Origin: Acidobacteriota bacterium
GTDB lineage: Bacteria > Acidobacteriota > Vicinamibacteria > Vicinamibacterales > CAVVIG01
Direction of reading: 5' to 3'
Assembly (NCBI GenBank): GCA_023265155.1
Contig: JAHFUL010000012.1
Span: 1-38,696, forward strand
Length of the DNA stretch: 38,696 nucleotides
Shown: one piece after another, positions 19,290 to 27,661 of the stretch
How positions within the stretch are numbered: the first letter of the stretch is position 1
How the letters are laid out: each line of letters opens with the position of its first letter
Notes under the pieces: model-generated
What the model saw: the letters and a program-made list of their open reading frames with translations, nothing else
The model's database searches: none
What the model was told of the DNA's origin: nothing
Position numbers and translations under genes: made by a program

Positions 19290-20020
19290 CGGCCTCGGCG
19301 AGCATCAAGCAGCGCCTCGGAGGGTGGGTGTTTCCGCGGCTGCCCATCACGCGGTTCCTGTTCGATCAGCTTCGCTTCGAAGTGAACGGCTTCCGCGTCC
19401 GCGCCGCGAACCGGACGCTGCCCTGGCGGCGCGCGCGGCTCGCCGATCTCCGGGGTCAGCGCGATCTGCTGCTGAATGTCGCGTGCGGACCACAGATTCT
19501 CGAGGGGTTCGTCAATCTCGATCTCCTGCCCTCGTCTCCCCAGGTAGTTGCCTGGGATTGCCGGCGATCGGTGCCGGCGGCCGATGCCGCGGCGGCCGGG
19601 ATCCGGGCAGAGCAGTTCGTCGAGCATCTCGAGACCCGGGAGGAGTTGCCGGCGTTCCTGCGTGATTGCCGGCGCGCTCTGAAGCCAGGGGGTGTTCTCC
19701 GTATCGTCGTGCCGGACGCCGGGCGCTACCTGCACGCGTATTGCACGCCGGATCTGTCAGGCTTCCGAGAATTGCAGGTCCCTGATCCATTTCCGTCCGA
19801 TCTGCCAACGCGCATGGACGTGGTGAATCACATCTTTCATCAATGGCATGAGCACCGGTGGGGCTACGACTTCGAAGCGCTCACCCATCGTCTCAGCGCG
19901 GCCGGGTTCGCCGAGATCAGGCAGATGCAGTACGGGGCGTCGCTGCTTCCGGCTCTCGCCCAGGACCGCGATGTCCATGCGCGGTATTCGCTCTACGTCG
20001 ATGCCGTGAAGGCCGCCTGA
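19286..20020 (+). CDS. SAM-dependent methyltransferase-like protein, paralogue-like to the preceding gene
   Basis: LLNVACGPQILEGFVNLDLLP; EQFVEHLETREELPAFLRDCRRALKPGGVLRIVVPDAGRYLHAY; WHEHRWGYDFEALTHRLSAAGF. Confidence 0.8.
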   Translation: MTASASIKQRLGGWVFPRLPITRFLFDQLRFEVNGFRVRAANRTLPWRRARLADLRGQRDLLLNVACGPQILEGFVNLDLLPSSPQVVAWDCRRSVPAADAAAAGIRAEQFVEHLETREELPAFLRDCRRALKPGGVLRIVVPDAGRYLHAYCTPDLSGFRELQVPDPFPSDLPTRMDVVNHIFHQWHEHRWGYDFEALTHRLSAAGFAEIRQMQYGASLLPALAQDRDVHARYSLYVDAVKAA

Positions 20021-20023
20021 CAT

Positions 20024-20162
20024 GCCCGTGGTGAAAGTCATATCGGGCTGTTGCAGTCCGAGGCGGAAGGAGAAACAGGGGTCAGACCCCTTTGTTTTCG
20101 GCTGTGCAAAGGGGTCTGACCCCTTGTTCGAGCGACAACTCACTTGCGCCGCGGACTGCTAG
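20024..20162 (+). repeat. Composite palindromic intergenic element, copy A (REP/MITE-like)
   Basis: gcccgtggtgaaagtcatatcgggctgttgcagtcc head; ggggtcagacccc (20078-20090) and ggggtctgacccc (20111-20123) cores; end gcggactgctag. The inverted counterpart is at 32508-32648. Confidence 0.93.
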
Positions 20163-20164
20163 AC

Positions 20165-21475
20165 ATGCGACGTGTGCTGATGGTGACGCCGCATTTTCCG
20201 CCCGACAGCAGCGCCGCGTCTCATCGCGTGCGTCTCGTCGCACCCTATCTCTCCAGGAACGGGTGGGACCCGACGATCGTCACGGTCGATCCGCGCGACT
20301 ACGAAGCAGGCGTCGAGCCCGCGCTCAATCGGCTGGTGCCCGCTTCCCTGCGCGTGGTGCGCAGCCGCGCCTGGAAAGCCGCGTGGACGCGGCCGGTCGG
20401 CTTCGGGGACCTGGGTCTCCGAGCGCTCGCGAATCTCCGCTCCACTTGCCGCCGCCTCTTGCAGGAGGAGCACTTCGACGCGCTGTTTGTCACCGTCTAT
20501 CCGGTGTACCCGGCGCTGCTCGGACCCGGGCTCAAGCGGCGGTTTGGGGTGAAGTTCGTGCTCGACTATCAGGATCCCTGGGTCGGCAGCTGGGGATTGA
20601 CAGTGGGGGGAGGGCCAAACGGTGCGCCCGACCGACGCAGCCGTTTGTCTCGACGTCTGAGCACGTGGCTGGAGCCAATCGCGGTCCGGGCAGCCGACGC
20701 CATCACCGCAGTGTCCGCCGGAACACACGAGGAGATCGCGGCGCGAATCCCCGCCGCGAGACGCCTGATTCGGGAGACGATCCCGATCGGCTGGGATCGC
20801 GACGATTTCACCCGCCTGGAGCTCGCTGGCGCGCCCTTCTTTCGAACGGGCAACGGAGCCGTGAACGTCGTGTACGTCGGCACGATCCTGCCAAATGGGA
20901 TCGACACCCTCAGGGCATTGCTGGAGGGTGTGCGGCGCCTTCGTGATCAGGACGCCGACGCGTACGCCCGGCTTCGCTTGTGGTTCCTCGGTACGAGCAA
21001 CCAGTTTCACGAAGATGCACCGCTGCGGGTCCTCCCGATGGCGATGGAACTTGGCGTGGCAGACGTCGTTCGTGAGATCGCGCCGCGAATCCCTTACGCC
21101 GACGCGCTGGCAACGCTGCAGCAGGCGCACGCCATCCTGCTCCTTGGCAGCACGGAACCTCATTACACGGCCAGCAAGCTGTATCCGGCGCTCCTGGCAG
21201 ACCGCCCGATCCTCGCGGCGTTTCACGAGGCGAGCAGCGTGGTGGACATTTTGAAACGCCTCGGCGCCGGCGCGTCTGTGATCCGGCTGGTCACGTACGG
21301 CAACGCGGGTCCACGCACGGACGACCGCATGGACTGTCTGGCCCGGCATCTGGCGGCGATCGCGCGGCAGCCTCTGAGGCCGGCCGCGCTCGACCTGAGC
21401 CCGATCGACGATGTGTCGGCCGAGGAGCTGGCGCGCAAACTGTGCGGGGTCCTGGATCAGATCAGTGCACACTGA
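20165..21475 (+). CDS. Glycosyltransferase (GT-B, family 4-like)
   Basis: MRRVLMVTPHFPPDSSAASHRVRLVAPYLSRNGWDPTIVTVDP; VVYVGTILPNGIDTLRALLEGVRRL; TASKLYPALLADRPILAAFHEASSV. Confidence 0.85.
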   Translation: MRRVLMVTPHFPPDSSAASHRVRLVAPYLSRNGWDPTIVTVDPRDYEAGVEPALNRLVPASLRVVRSRAWKAAWTRPVGFGDLGLRALANLRSTCRRLLQEEHFDALFVTVYPVYPALLGPGLKRRFGVKFVLDYQDPWVGSWGLTVGGGPNGAPDRRSRLSRRLSTWLEPIAVRAADAITAVSAGTHEEIAARIPAARRLIRETIPIGWDRDDFTRLELAGAPFFRTGNGAVNVVYVGTILPNGIDTLRALLEGVRRLRDQDADAYARLRLWFLGTSNQFHEDAPLRVLPMAMELGVADVVREIAPRIPYADALATLQQAHAILLLGSTEPHYTASKLYPALLADRPILAAFHEASSVVDILKRLGAGASVIRLVTYGNAGPRTDDRMDCLARHLAAIARQPLRPAALDLSPIDDVSAEELARKLCGVLDQISAH

Positions 21476-23900
21476 TTCGGTGAGACCGATACGGCTCACG
21501 GCGGTACTGACGCATCCGATCCAGTACTACTCGCCCTGGTTCCGACATGTGGCCAGCCGTGCGCCGGGCATCGATCTCACGGTGCTCTACGCCACGGAGC
21601 CGACCGCCGAACAACAGGGGACCGGCTTCGGACGAGCCTTTCAGTGGGATGTTCCTCTGAGGGACGGATATCGCTCGCAGGTTGTGCGTGCGGCGCGGCC
21701 TCGCGATCGGGTTGACAGCGGGTCGTTCTTCGGCATCGATGCAAGAGAGATTGGCGCCGCCCTTCGCGCCACCCACCCGGACGTCGTGCTCGTCCCGGGG
21801 TGGCATTCGATCACGTTTGTCCGGGCGATCGTTGCCGCCCGGCGTCTCGAGATCCCGCTTCTCTTCCGCGGCGATTCGAATCTCGACTCGGCTCCCGACG
21901 GATGGAAGCGTCCCCTGTGGCGCCGAAAAACCAAATGTCTGCTGTCGTTGTTCGATGGCTATTTGAGCGCTGGCCGCCGGGTTCGCGCGTATCTGGAAAG
22001 CATGGGGGTCCAGTCGTGGCAGATCGCAGACACACCGCACTCGGTCGACAACGAGCGCTTCGCGGGAGCGGCGCGTCCCCACCAATCGGCGGAGGGGCGC
22101 GTGGCCGCCCGTGCGAGGTGGGGACTTCCGGCTGACGCCTGTGTTCTCCTCTTCGCAGGAAAGCTGGAAGCCAAGAAGCGGCCCCTCGATGTCATTCGCG
22201 CGGCGGCCCGTCTCGAGCGGCGCGCGGTCGTGCTGATCGTCGGCGCAGGACCGCTCGAGCCGGCCTGCCGTACAGAGGCCTTGCAGCTCGGCGTGCAGAC
22301 GATCTTTGCCGGCTTCCTCAACCAATCCGAGCTGGGTGCCGCCTACGCGGTCGCAGACCTGCTCGTGCTCCCGAGCGATTCGCGCGAAACCTGGGGACTC
22401 GTGGTCAACGAAGCGCTGGCGACGGGATTGCCTGCCGTGGTCAGCGATCGCGTTGGCTGCGCGCCGGACCTCGTGGACGATGAAACGGGCGCGACGTTCC
22501 CGTGCGGCGATGTCGAGGCGCTCGCCGCGGCGATCGAGCGCGTGCGTCGACGCGCGTTGACAGGCCTGTACGGCGATGCCTGCCGCGCCCGTGCGAAGCG
22601 GTTCGATGTGGAGGCGGCCGCCGCCGGCCTCCTGAAATCCTGTCGACTGGTTGCACGTGTTCCAGCCGCCGCACCGAGAGTTGTTGCGTGTTGCGGGAAC
22701 ATGGTGACCGTCACGGGGCTGGAACGGATGGCGTTCACCGTTCTCGGCGCGCTCGCCGACCGCGGTGCACGCGTCCACTGCATCGTCAACAGCTGGGAGA
22801 ACCATCGCATCGTGGCGCTGGCGGACGGGATCGGCGCCACGTGGTCCGAGGGAGGGCACGAAGGTTCCATCAGGCGCCGCGGGCTCACACCCCGTCGGGT
22901 GGTCGCCATGCTGCGCGATGTTCACGTGTCCAGCGCGTCGCTTTGGCGTGCGGCGCGGCGCCTTCGCGCGACGCACGTGCTCCTCCCGGACCATCTCGCC
23001 CCCGTCCGGAACCTGTTCGCCCTAGCGCGCTTACGGGCGCATGGGGTGCGCGTCATCATGAAGCTCGGCAACGCCCCGGATCAGAGTCCCTTCTATCGGT
23101 TCTACTGGCGGTGGCTGATCAATTCGTTGGTGAGTAAGTTCGTCTGCAACTCAGAGTTCACCAGGCGCGAATTGCAGGCGCTGCGGATCCCGGCCCGAAA
23201 GATGACACGAATCTACAACTCGCTGCCTCAGAGCCGCGATGCGGCAAGTCCTGGTGTCGCGCCGCGACCACAGCGCGGGCGCATCGTCTATGTCGGCCAG
23301 GTGATCCCCGGCAAGGGCCTCGATCTGCTCATCGAGGCCGTTGCCTTGCTGAACGCCCGTGGCGTGCCAGCGACCCTTGCTGTCGCGGGCGACATCGACG
23401 GATGGACGGCCCCCGAGTACGTGGAGTTTCGTCAGGCTCTGCGGACGAGATCGCAGGAACCAGACCTGGCGGGTCGCGTGGAGTTCCTCGGCTGGTGCGA
23501 TGACGTCTGGCGTGTGATGTCGACGGCGGACGTCCACTGCGCGCCATCCAGGCCGGAACTGCGCGAGGGATTTGGGCTCGTGAACCTCGAGGCGAAACAG
23601 GCGGGCGTGCCCTCGGTCGTCTTTGCGTCCGGTGCGTTCCCGGAAGTTGTGACCCATCAAAGTGACGGTTGGGTGTGCTCCGATGTATCGGCCGAAGGTC
23701 TGTCCGAGGGCCTGGCGTATTTCCTCACCGACACGGCGAGGCGCGATGCCGCAGGGGCCGCCGCGCACCGGTCGCTCGCCAGGTTCGACATCGCCGCCTT
23801 CGCCGAGTCGTGGTGGGAAGTGTTTTCGGCTCCGGCCCAGCCGCACGAGCCGCTCGCGGCGATTGAGAGACCGGTCCCCTCAGGAGAAGTGGCCCCGTGA
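21465..23900 (+). CDS. Two-domain glycosyltransferase (tandem GT4-type GT-B modules fused)
   Basis: GTG start (21465 or 21480). Domain 1 ACVLLFAGKLEAKKRPLDVIRAAARL .. VLPSDSRETWGLVVNEALATGLPAVVSDRVG; domain 2 GRIVYVGQVIPGKGLDLLIEAVALL .. CAPSRPELREGFGLVNLEAKQAGVPSVVFASGAFPEVV. Confidence 0.9.
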   Translation: MHTDSVRPIRLTAVLTHPIQYYSPWFRHVASRAPGIDLTVLYATEPTAEQQGTGFGRAFQWDVPLRDGYRSQVVRAARPRDRVDSGSFFGIDAREIGAALRATHPDVVLVPGWHSITFVRAIVAARRLEIPLLFRGDSNLDSAPDGWKRPLWRRKTKCLLSLFDGYLSAGRRVRAYLESMGVQSWQIADTPHSVDNERFAGAARPHQSAEGRVAARARWGLPADACVLLFAGKLEAKKRPLDVIRAAARLERRAVVLIVGAGPLEPACRTEALQLGVQTIFAGFLNQSELGAAYAVADLLVLPSDSRETWGLVVNEALATGLPAVVSDRVGCAPDLVDDETGATFPCGDVEALAAAIERVRRRALTGLYGDACRARAKRFDVEAAAAGLLKSCRLVARVPAAAPRVVACCGNMVTVTGLERMAFTVLGALADRGARVHCIVNSWENHRIVALADGIGATWSEGGHEGSIRRRGLTPRRVVAMLRDVHVSSASLWRAARRLRATHVLLPDHLAPVRNLFALARLRAHGVRVIMKLGNAPDQSPFYRFYWRWLINSLVSKFVCNSEFTRRELQALRIPARKMTRIYNSLPQSRDAASPGVAPRPQRGRIVYVGQVIPGKGLDLLIEAVALLNARGVPATLAVAGDIDGWTAPEYVEFRQALRTRSQEPDLAGRVEFLGWCDDVWRVMSTADVHCAPSRPELREGFGLVNLEAKQAGVPSVVFASGAFPEVVTHQSDGWVCSDVSAEGLSEGLAYFLTDTARRDAAGAAAHRSLARFDIAAFAESWWEVFSAPAQPHEPLAAIERPVPSGEVAP

Positions 23901-25372
23901 AGAAACTGAGATTCAGAGATACGGAGGTCGCAGGCATCGCCCTCGTGTCGAGCCTGGTCGGCTATTTCATCGACGACTGGATTGGTGGTGCGGCGATCGT
24001 CGTGCTGTGGCTGGGGTTCAAGCTGCTGGTCACGGGCGATCGGATTCCCGTGCTGTTCCTGGCGTTTCTGTTCCAGTGGACGCAGGTCACGATCGGCCTG
24101 TTTTACGCGGGGCTGACGGGCCGCGACATCCCGACGATCTACCGGAGCGACTACCGTCCCATGGTGTTGATTGGACTGGGCTGTGTCCTCGCTATTGCTG
24201 TTGGCGTTCGCGCCGGGGTGTCGTTGGTGCGCCGTCGCTGGCAAGAGATGGACATCCAGGAACGGCCGGACGATGTCCTTTCGTGGCCGATGCTGCTCTG
24301 CGCATACGGCGTGGCGGTCGTGTTCGAGGGCGCGATTGTTCAGCTGTCGGCCGACTATCCCTCCCTCCGTCAGATCTTCCTCACGATCACCATCGCGCGC
24401 ATGGGCATGCTGTTCCTGATCTTCCGCCGCCTCTGCCACCCGGTGTTTCGCTGGGCGCCCTTCATGACCCTCCTGGGGATGGAGGTCGCGCTGGGATTCA
24501 CGGGCTTCTTCGCCGGCTTCCGCGAACCGCTCGTGCTCGGCGTCATGGCACTGCTCGAAATCTTCGACCACCGCCGGATGTCGCACGCCGTCTCTCTGGT
24601 CGGACTGCTCGTCGTCATGATCGGGGCCAGCGTGATGTGGATGGGGGTCCGCGCCACGTACCGGCGGGATTTCAGCGAGATTGACGCCTTTTCGACGTCG
24701 CAGAGCGCCCGGATGGACCGGATCTCCTCACTGGGCAGCGCCTTCTTCCAGAGCGATCGCGGAGAGATGCTCAGCACGCTCGACAGCCTGATCGATCGCA
24801 TGTGGGTGGTCTACTATCCAGCCCTTGCGGTCGCCCGGGTGCCGTCGGTGCTCCCCCACACCAACGGCGCCATTGTGGGGGCGGCCGTGACGCACGTCGT
24901 GACGCCCCGAGCCTTGTTTCCGGACAAGCCGGAACTGCCCTCCGACAGCGAAATGGTGCGAAAGTATTCCGGTGTCTGGGTCGCGGGGCGCGCCGAGGGC
25001 ACGAGCATCGCTTTTGGGTACGCGGCGGAATCGTACCTGGACTTCGGTATTCCGATCATGTTCGTGCCGCCGGCCGTGTTCGGACTCCTGATGGGACTCG
25101 CATACGCCTTCTTCGTCAGCATCATCGGGCACCGCGAGCTCGCCGTGGCCACGGTGACCGTGATCTTCTGGCTGGCCTTGTATCTGTTCGAGCGCTCCAC
25201 GGCCAACATGCTCGGCTACGCGATGAGTCTCATCATCTATCTGGGCGTGCCCGCGGTGCTCGTCGACAAGCTGCTGACGATGAAATCGGCATCGGCCCGG
25301 CGGCAAACGGCTTCGCCCTATCTCACGCAGCCCATCCCGGAAGCGCCGCACGCATCTGACGGTCTCCCCTGA
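23897..25372 (+). CDS. Polytopic membrane protein, candidate polysaccharide polymerase (Wzy-like)
   Basis: GTG start; 491 aa with many hydrophobic segments and a large periplasmic-type loop (RMDRISSLGSAFFQSDRGEMLSTLDSLIDRMWVVYYPALAVARVPS..PRALFPDKPELPSDSEMVRKYSGVWVAG); located among glycosyltransferases. Confidence 0.68.
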   Translation: MKKLRFRDTEVAGIALVSSLVGYFIDDWIGGAAIVVLWLGFKLLVTGDRIPVLFLAFLFQWTQVTIGLFYAGLTGRDIPTIYRSDYRPMVLIGLGCVLAIAVGVRAGVSLVRRRWQEMDIQERPDDVLSWPMLLCAYGVAVVFEGAIVQLSADYPSLRQIFLTITIARMGMLFLIFRRLCHPVFRWAPFMTLLGMEVALGFTGFFAGFREPLVLGVMALLEIFDHRRMSHAVSLVGLLVVMIGASVMWMGVRATYRRDFSEIDAFSTSQSARMDRISSLGSAFFQSDRGEMLSTLDSLIDRMWVVYYPALAVARVPSVLPHTNGAIVGAAVTHVVTPRALFPDKPELPSDSEMVRKYSGVWVAGRAEGTSIAFGYAAESYLDFGIPIMFVPPAVFGLLMGLAYAFFVSIIGHRELAVATVTVIFWLALYLFERSTANMLGYAMSLIIYLGVPAVLVDKLLTMKSASARRQTASPYLTQPIPEAPHASDGLP

Positions 25373-26550
25373 TGCACGTCCTTCACGTCACGCCCTACTT
25401 TGCGCCGGCGTTCGTCTACGGCGGGCCCCCGCGCAACATCCTCGCCCTCTGTCAGGGCTTGCAGGCCGCAGGCGTCGGCGTGGAAGTGGTGACGACGGTC
25501 GCGAATGGGCCGGTCGATCTGCCTGCAACGTCAACAAGATCAACGGCGTCGGGAGATACGTACGAGGGTGTTCGCGTGCACTACGCCCGGCGCGCATTTC
25601 CCAGCGTGTTTTTCAACGCCGCGATCGCCGACCCGATTCACACCGCGCTCGCGCGGGCCGATCTGTGCCACATCCACGGACTGTGGACGGTGCCGGCGTG
25701 GCAGGCTGCCCGCGCGGCCCGGCAGTGTGGCGTCCCCTTCATCGTGTCGCCCAGAGGCATGCTCCAGCCGGCTGCCCTGCGGCGCCGAGGTTGGAGGAAG
25801 CGGCTGGCCTTCGAGTTGTTCGATCGGCATCACCTCATGGGGGCCGTGCGGGTCCACGCGACGGTCGATGAGGAAGCCGCCGTTCTTCGAGAGCTCGTGG
25901 ACCCCGCACGCGTGGTCACGATTCCAAACGGCGTCGATCTGGCCGGTTCGGATCGTGCGCGATCGGGCGCACGCGAGCGACTGGGCATCGCGGCCGGCGA
26001 TCCAATGATCGTCTTTCTCGGGCGGCTCCATCCGATCAAGCGGCTGGATCTGCTCACTGACGCGTTCACGCTGGTCCGTGAGCGTTACCCCTCGGCGACG
26101 CTGATTCTGGCGGGGCCAGACGAGGGAGGCCTTGCGCGTCTTGGGTCGCGGCTCGCGCGACTGGGGTCTGCCGTGAAGATCGTCGGGACACTGGCGGACG
26201 ACGAGAAGTGGGCGCTGCTTCGTGAGGCCACGGCGCTGGTGATGTGCTCCGATTCGGAGAACTTCGGCACCTCGGTCGTCGAGGCCATGGCGGTTGGCCA
26301 GCCTGTGGTTGTCACCGAGACGTGCCCCTGGCGCGAGGTGGCCGACGAGGGATGTGGTTTCTGGGTGCCGCAGAACACCCGCTCCATTGCTGACGCGTTG
26401 TCCTCGCTCATCGCTGATCCCGCGATGGCCACATCCATGGGCACTCGCGGCGCGCGAGTGGCGCGCGAACGATACGATTGGCGCCGGATCGGAGCGGCCA
26501 TGGCCGCGTGCTATGCCGGCGCCTTGTCGGCGAGGCGTCAGGTCGCGTGA
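25372..26550 (+). CDS. Glycosyltransferase family 4-type
   Basis: MHVLHVTPYFAPAFVYGGPPRNILALCQGLQAAGVGVEVVTT; PMIVFLGRLHPIKRLDLLTDAFTLV; CSDSENFGTSVVEAMAVGQPVVVTETCPWREVADEGCGFWV. Confidence 0.94.
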   Translation: MHVLHVTPYFAPAFVYGGPPRNILALCQGLQAAGVGVEVVTTVANGPVDLPATSTRSTASGDTYEGVRVHYARRAFPSVFFNAAIADPIHTALARADLCHIHGLWTVPAWQAARAARQCGVPFIVSPRGMLQPAALRRRGWRKRLAFELFDRHHLMGAVRVHATVDEEAAVLRELVDPARVVTIPNGVDLAGSDRARSGARERLGIAAGDPMIVFLGRLHPIKRLDLLTDAFTLVRERYPSATLILAGPDEGGLARLGSRLARLGSAVKIVGTLADDEKWALLREATALVMCSDSENFGTSVVEAMAVGQPVVVTETCPWREVADEGCGFWVPQNTRSIADALSSLIADPAMATSMGTRGARVARERYDWRRIGAAMAACYAGALSARRQVA

Positions 26551-26551
26551 C

Positions 26552-27661
26552 ATGAACGGGATCCGCGAGGTTCTCGTGCTCACGCCCGCCATCGACGGCG
26601 CGGACGGCATTTCGGAAGTGTCACGCCAGTTCGTTGCCGCGCTCGAAGAGCTGACACCCTCTGGCGAGCCTGGCACGCCTGGCAAGATCGTCACGATCGA
26701 TGTCTGGGCGCTCGACGGCGGCATTCCGCCCGAGAGATCGCTCGGTCGCGCGACCTTTCGATCGGCCGGCGGGAGCCGCACGCGCCTGTCCGCGTGGGTG
26801 CTGGCGCGGGCTCGATCGGCGTCGGACGGCCTGCTCGTCGTTGTCCTCCATGTCCACCTGGCGCCGCTGGCGCTGGCGTTGGAGATGCGCGGAGCACGAT
26901 TGGCGTTCTTCTTTCACGGGATTGAGGTCTGGCAGCGGATGCGCGCGCGCGAACGGCGCGCCCTCGATCGCGCCACCGTACTGCTGGCGAACTCCCGGTG
27001 GACGGTCAGCCGGTTCAAGGAGATCAATCCGGAATACGCGGCCGCGGACATCCGCGTCTGCCATCTGAGCGTCTCGCCGGCGGCCCTTGCTGAACCGCCC
27101 ATCGCGTCAGGCTACGCGCTGATCGTTGGCCGGCTGGCCGCCAGCGAACGATACAAGGGGCACGATGCGCTGATCGACGTATGGCCGCAGGTGCGCCGAT
27201 CGGTCCCGTCCGCCGAACTGCTGATCGTGGGGGAGGGCAACGATCGGGCTCGACTCGAAGCACTGGTCGCATCGCTGGGGTTGACTGACGCCGTGAAGTT
27301 CGCCGGGCGTGTGTCGACGAGCGCGCTCGAAGGCCTCTATCGCGCGGCCGCCTTCTTCGCCATGCCGAGTGTCGGCGAGGGATTTGGTCTGGCCTACCTC
27401 GAGGCGATGCGGGCGGGCAAGGCCTGCGTCGCGGCGCCAGGTGCCGCGGCAGAAATCGTCGAGGACGGCGTCACGGGGATCATCGTGGATCCGGTCCGGC
27501 GGGACGCGCTGGCGGCGACGCTCATCCGGCTGTTCCAGGAGCCGCACACGTGCGCGGCCATGGGGCGGGCGGGGCAGGCGCGGGTGCGGGCGGAATTCGA
27601 GACGCGGCACTTTGCCGGCCGCGTGATCAGTGAGCTCTCGGCAGCGTTGGTGCACGCATGA
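26552..27661 (+). CDS. Glycosyltransferase family 4-type
   Basis: LAFFFHGIEVWQRMRARERRALDRATVLLANSRWTVSRFKEI; ALIVGRLAASERYKGHDALIDVWPQV; FAMPSVGEGFGLAYLEAMRAGKACVAAPGAAAEIVEDGVTGIIVDP. Confidence 0.92.
   Translation: MNGIREVLVLTPAIDGADGISEVSRQFVAALEELTPSGEPGTPGKIVTIDVWALDGGIPPERSLGRATFRSAGGSRTRLSAWVLARARSASDGLLVVVLHVHLAPLALALEMRGARLAFFFHGIEVWQRMRARERRALDRATVLLANSRWTVSRFKEINPEYAAADIRVCHLSVSPAALAEPPIASGYALIVGRLAASERYKGHDALIDVWPQVRRSVPSAELLIVGEGNDRARLEALVASLGLTDAVKFAGRVSTSALEGLYRAAAFFAMPSVGEGFGLAYLEAMRAGKACVAAPGAAAEIVEDGVTGIIVDPVRRDALAATLIRLFQEPHTCAAMGRAGQARVRAEFETRHFAGRVISELSAALVHA

Noticed and set aside
20092-20946. 284-aa ORF starting inside element A, overlapping the glycosyltransferase in another frame
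   Set aside because: Arg/Ala/Gly-rich alternate-frame translation; the overlapping GT frame is family-supported.
21462-22994. 510-aa minus-strand ORF opposite the fused glycosyltransferase
   Set aside because: Composition typical of antisense frames; no motif; conflicts with two clear GT domains.
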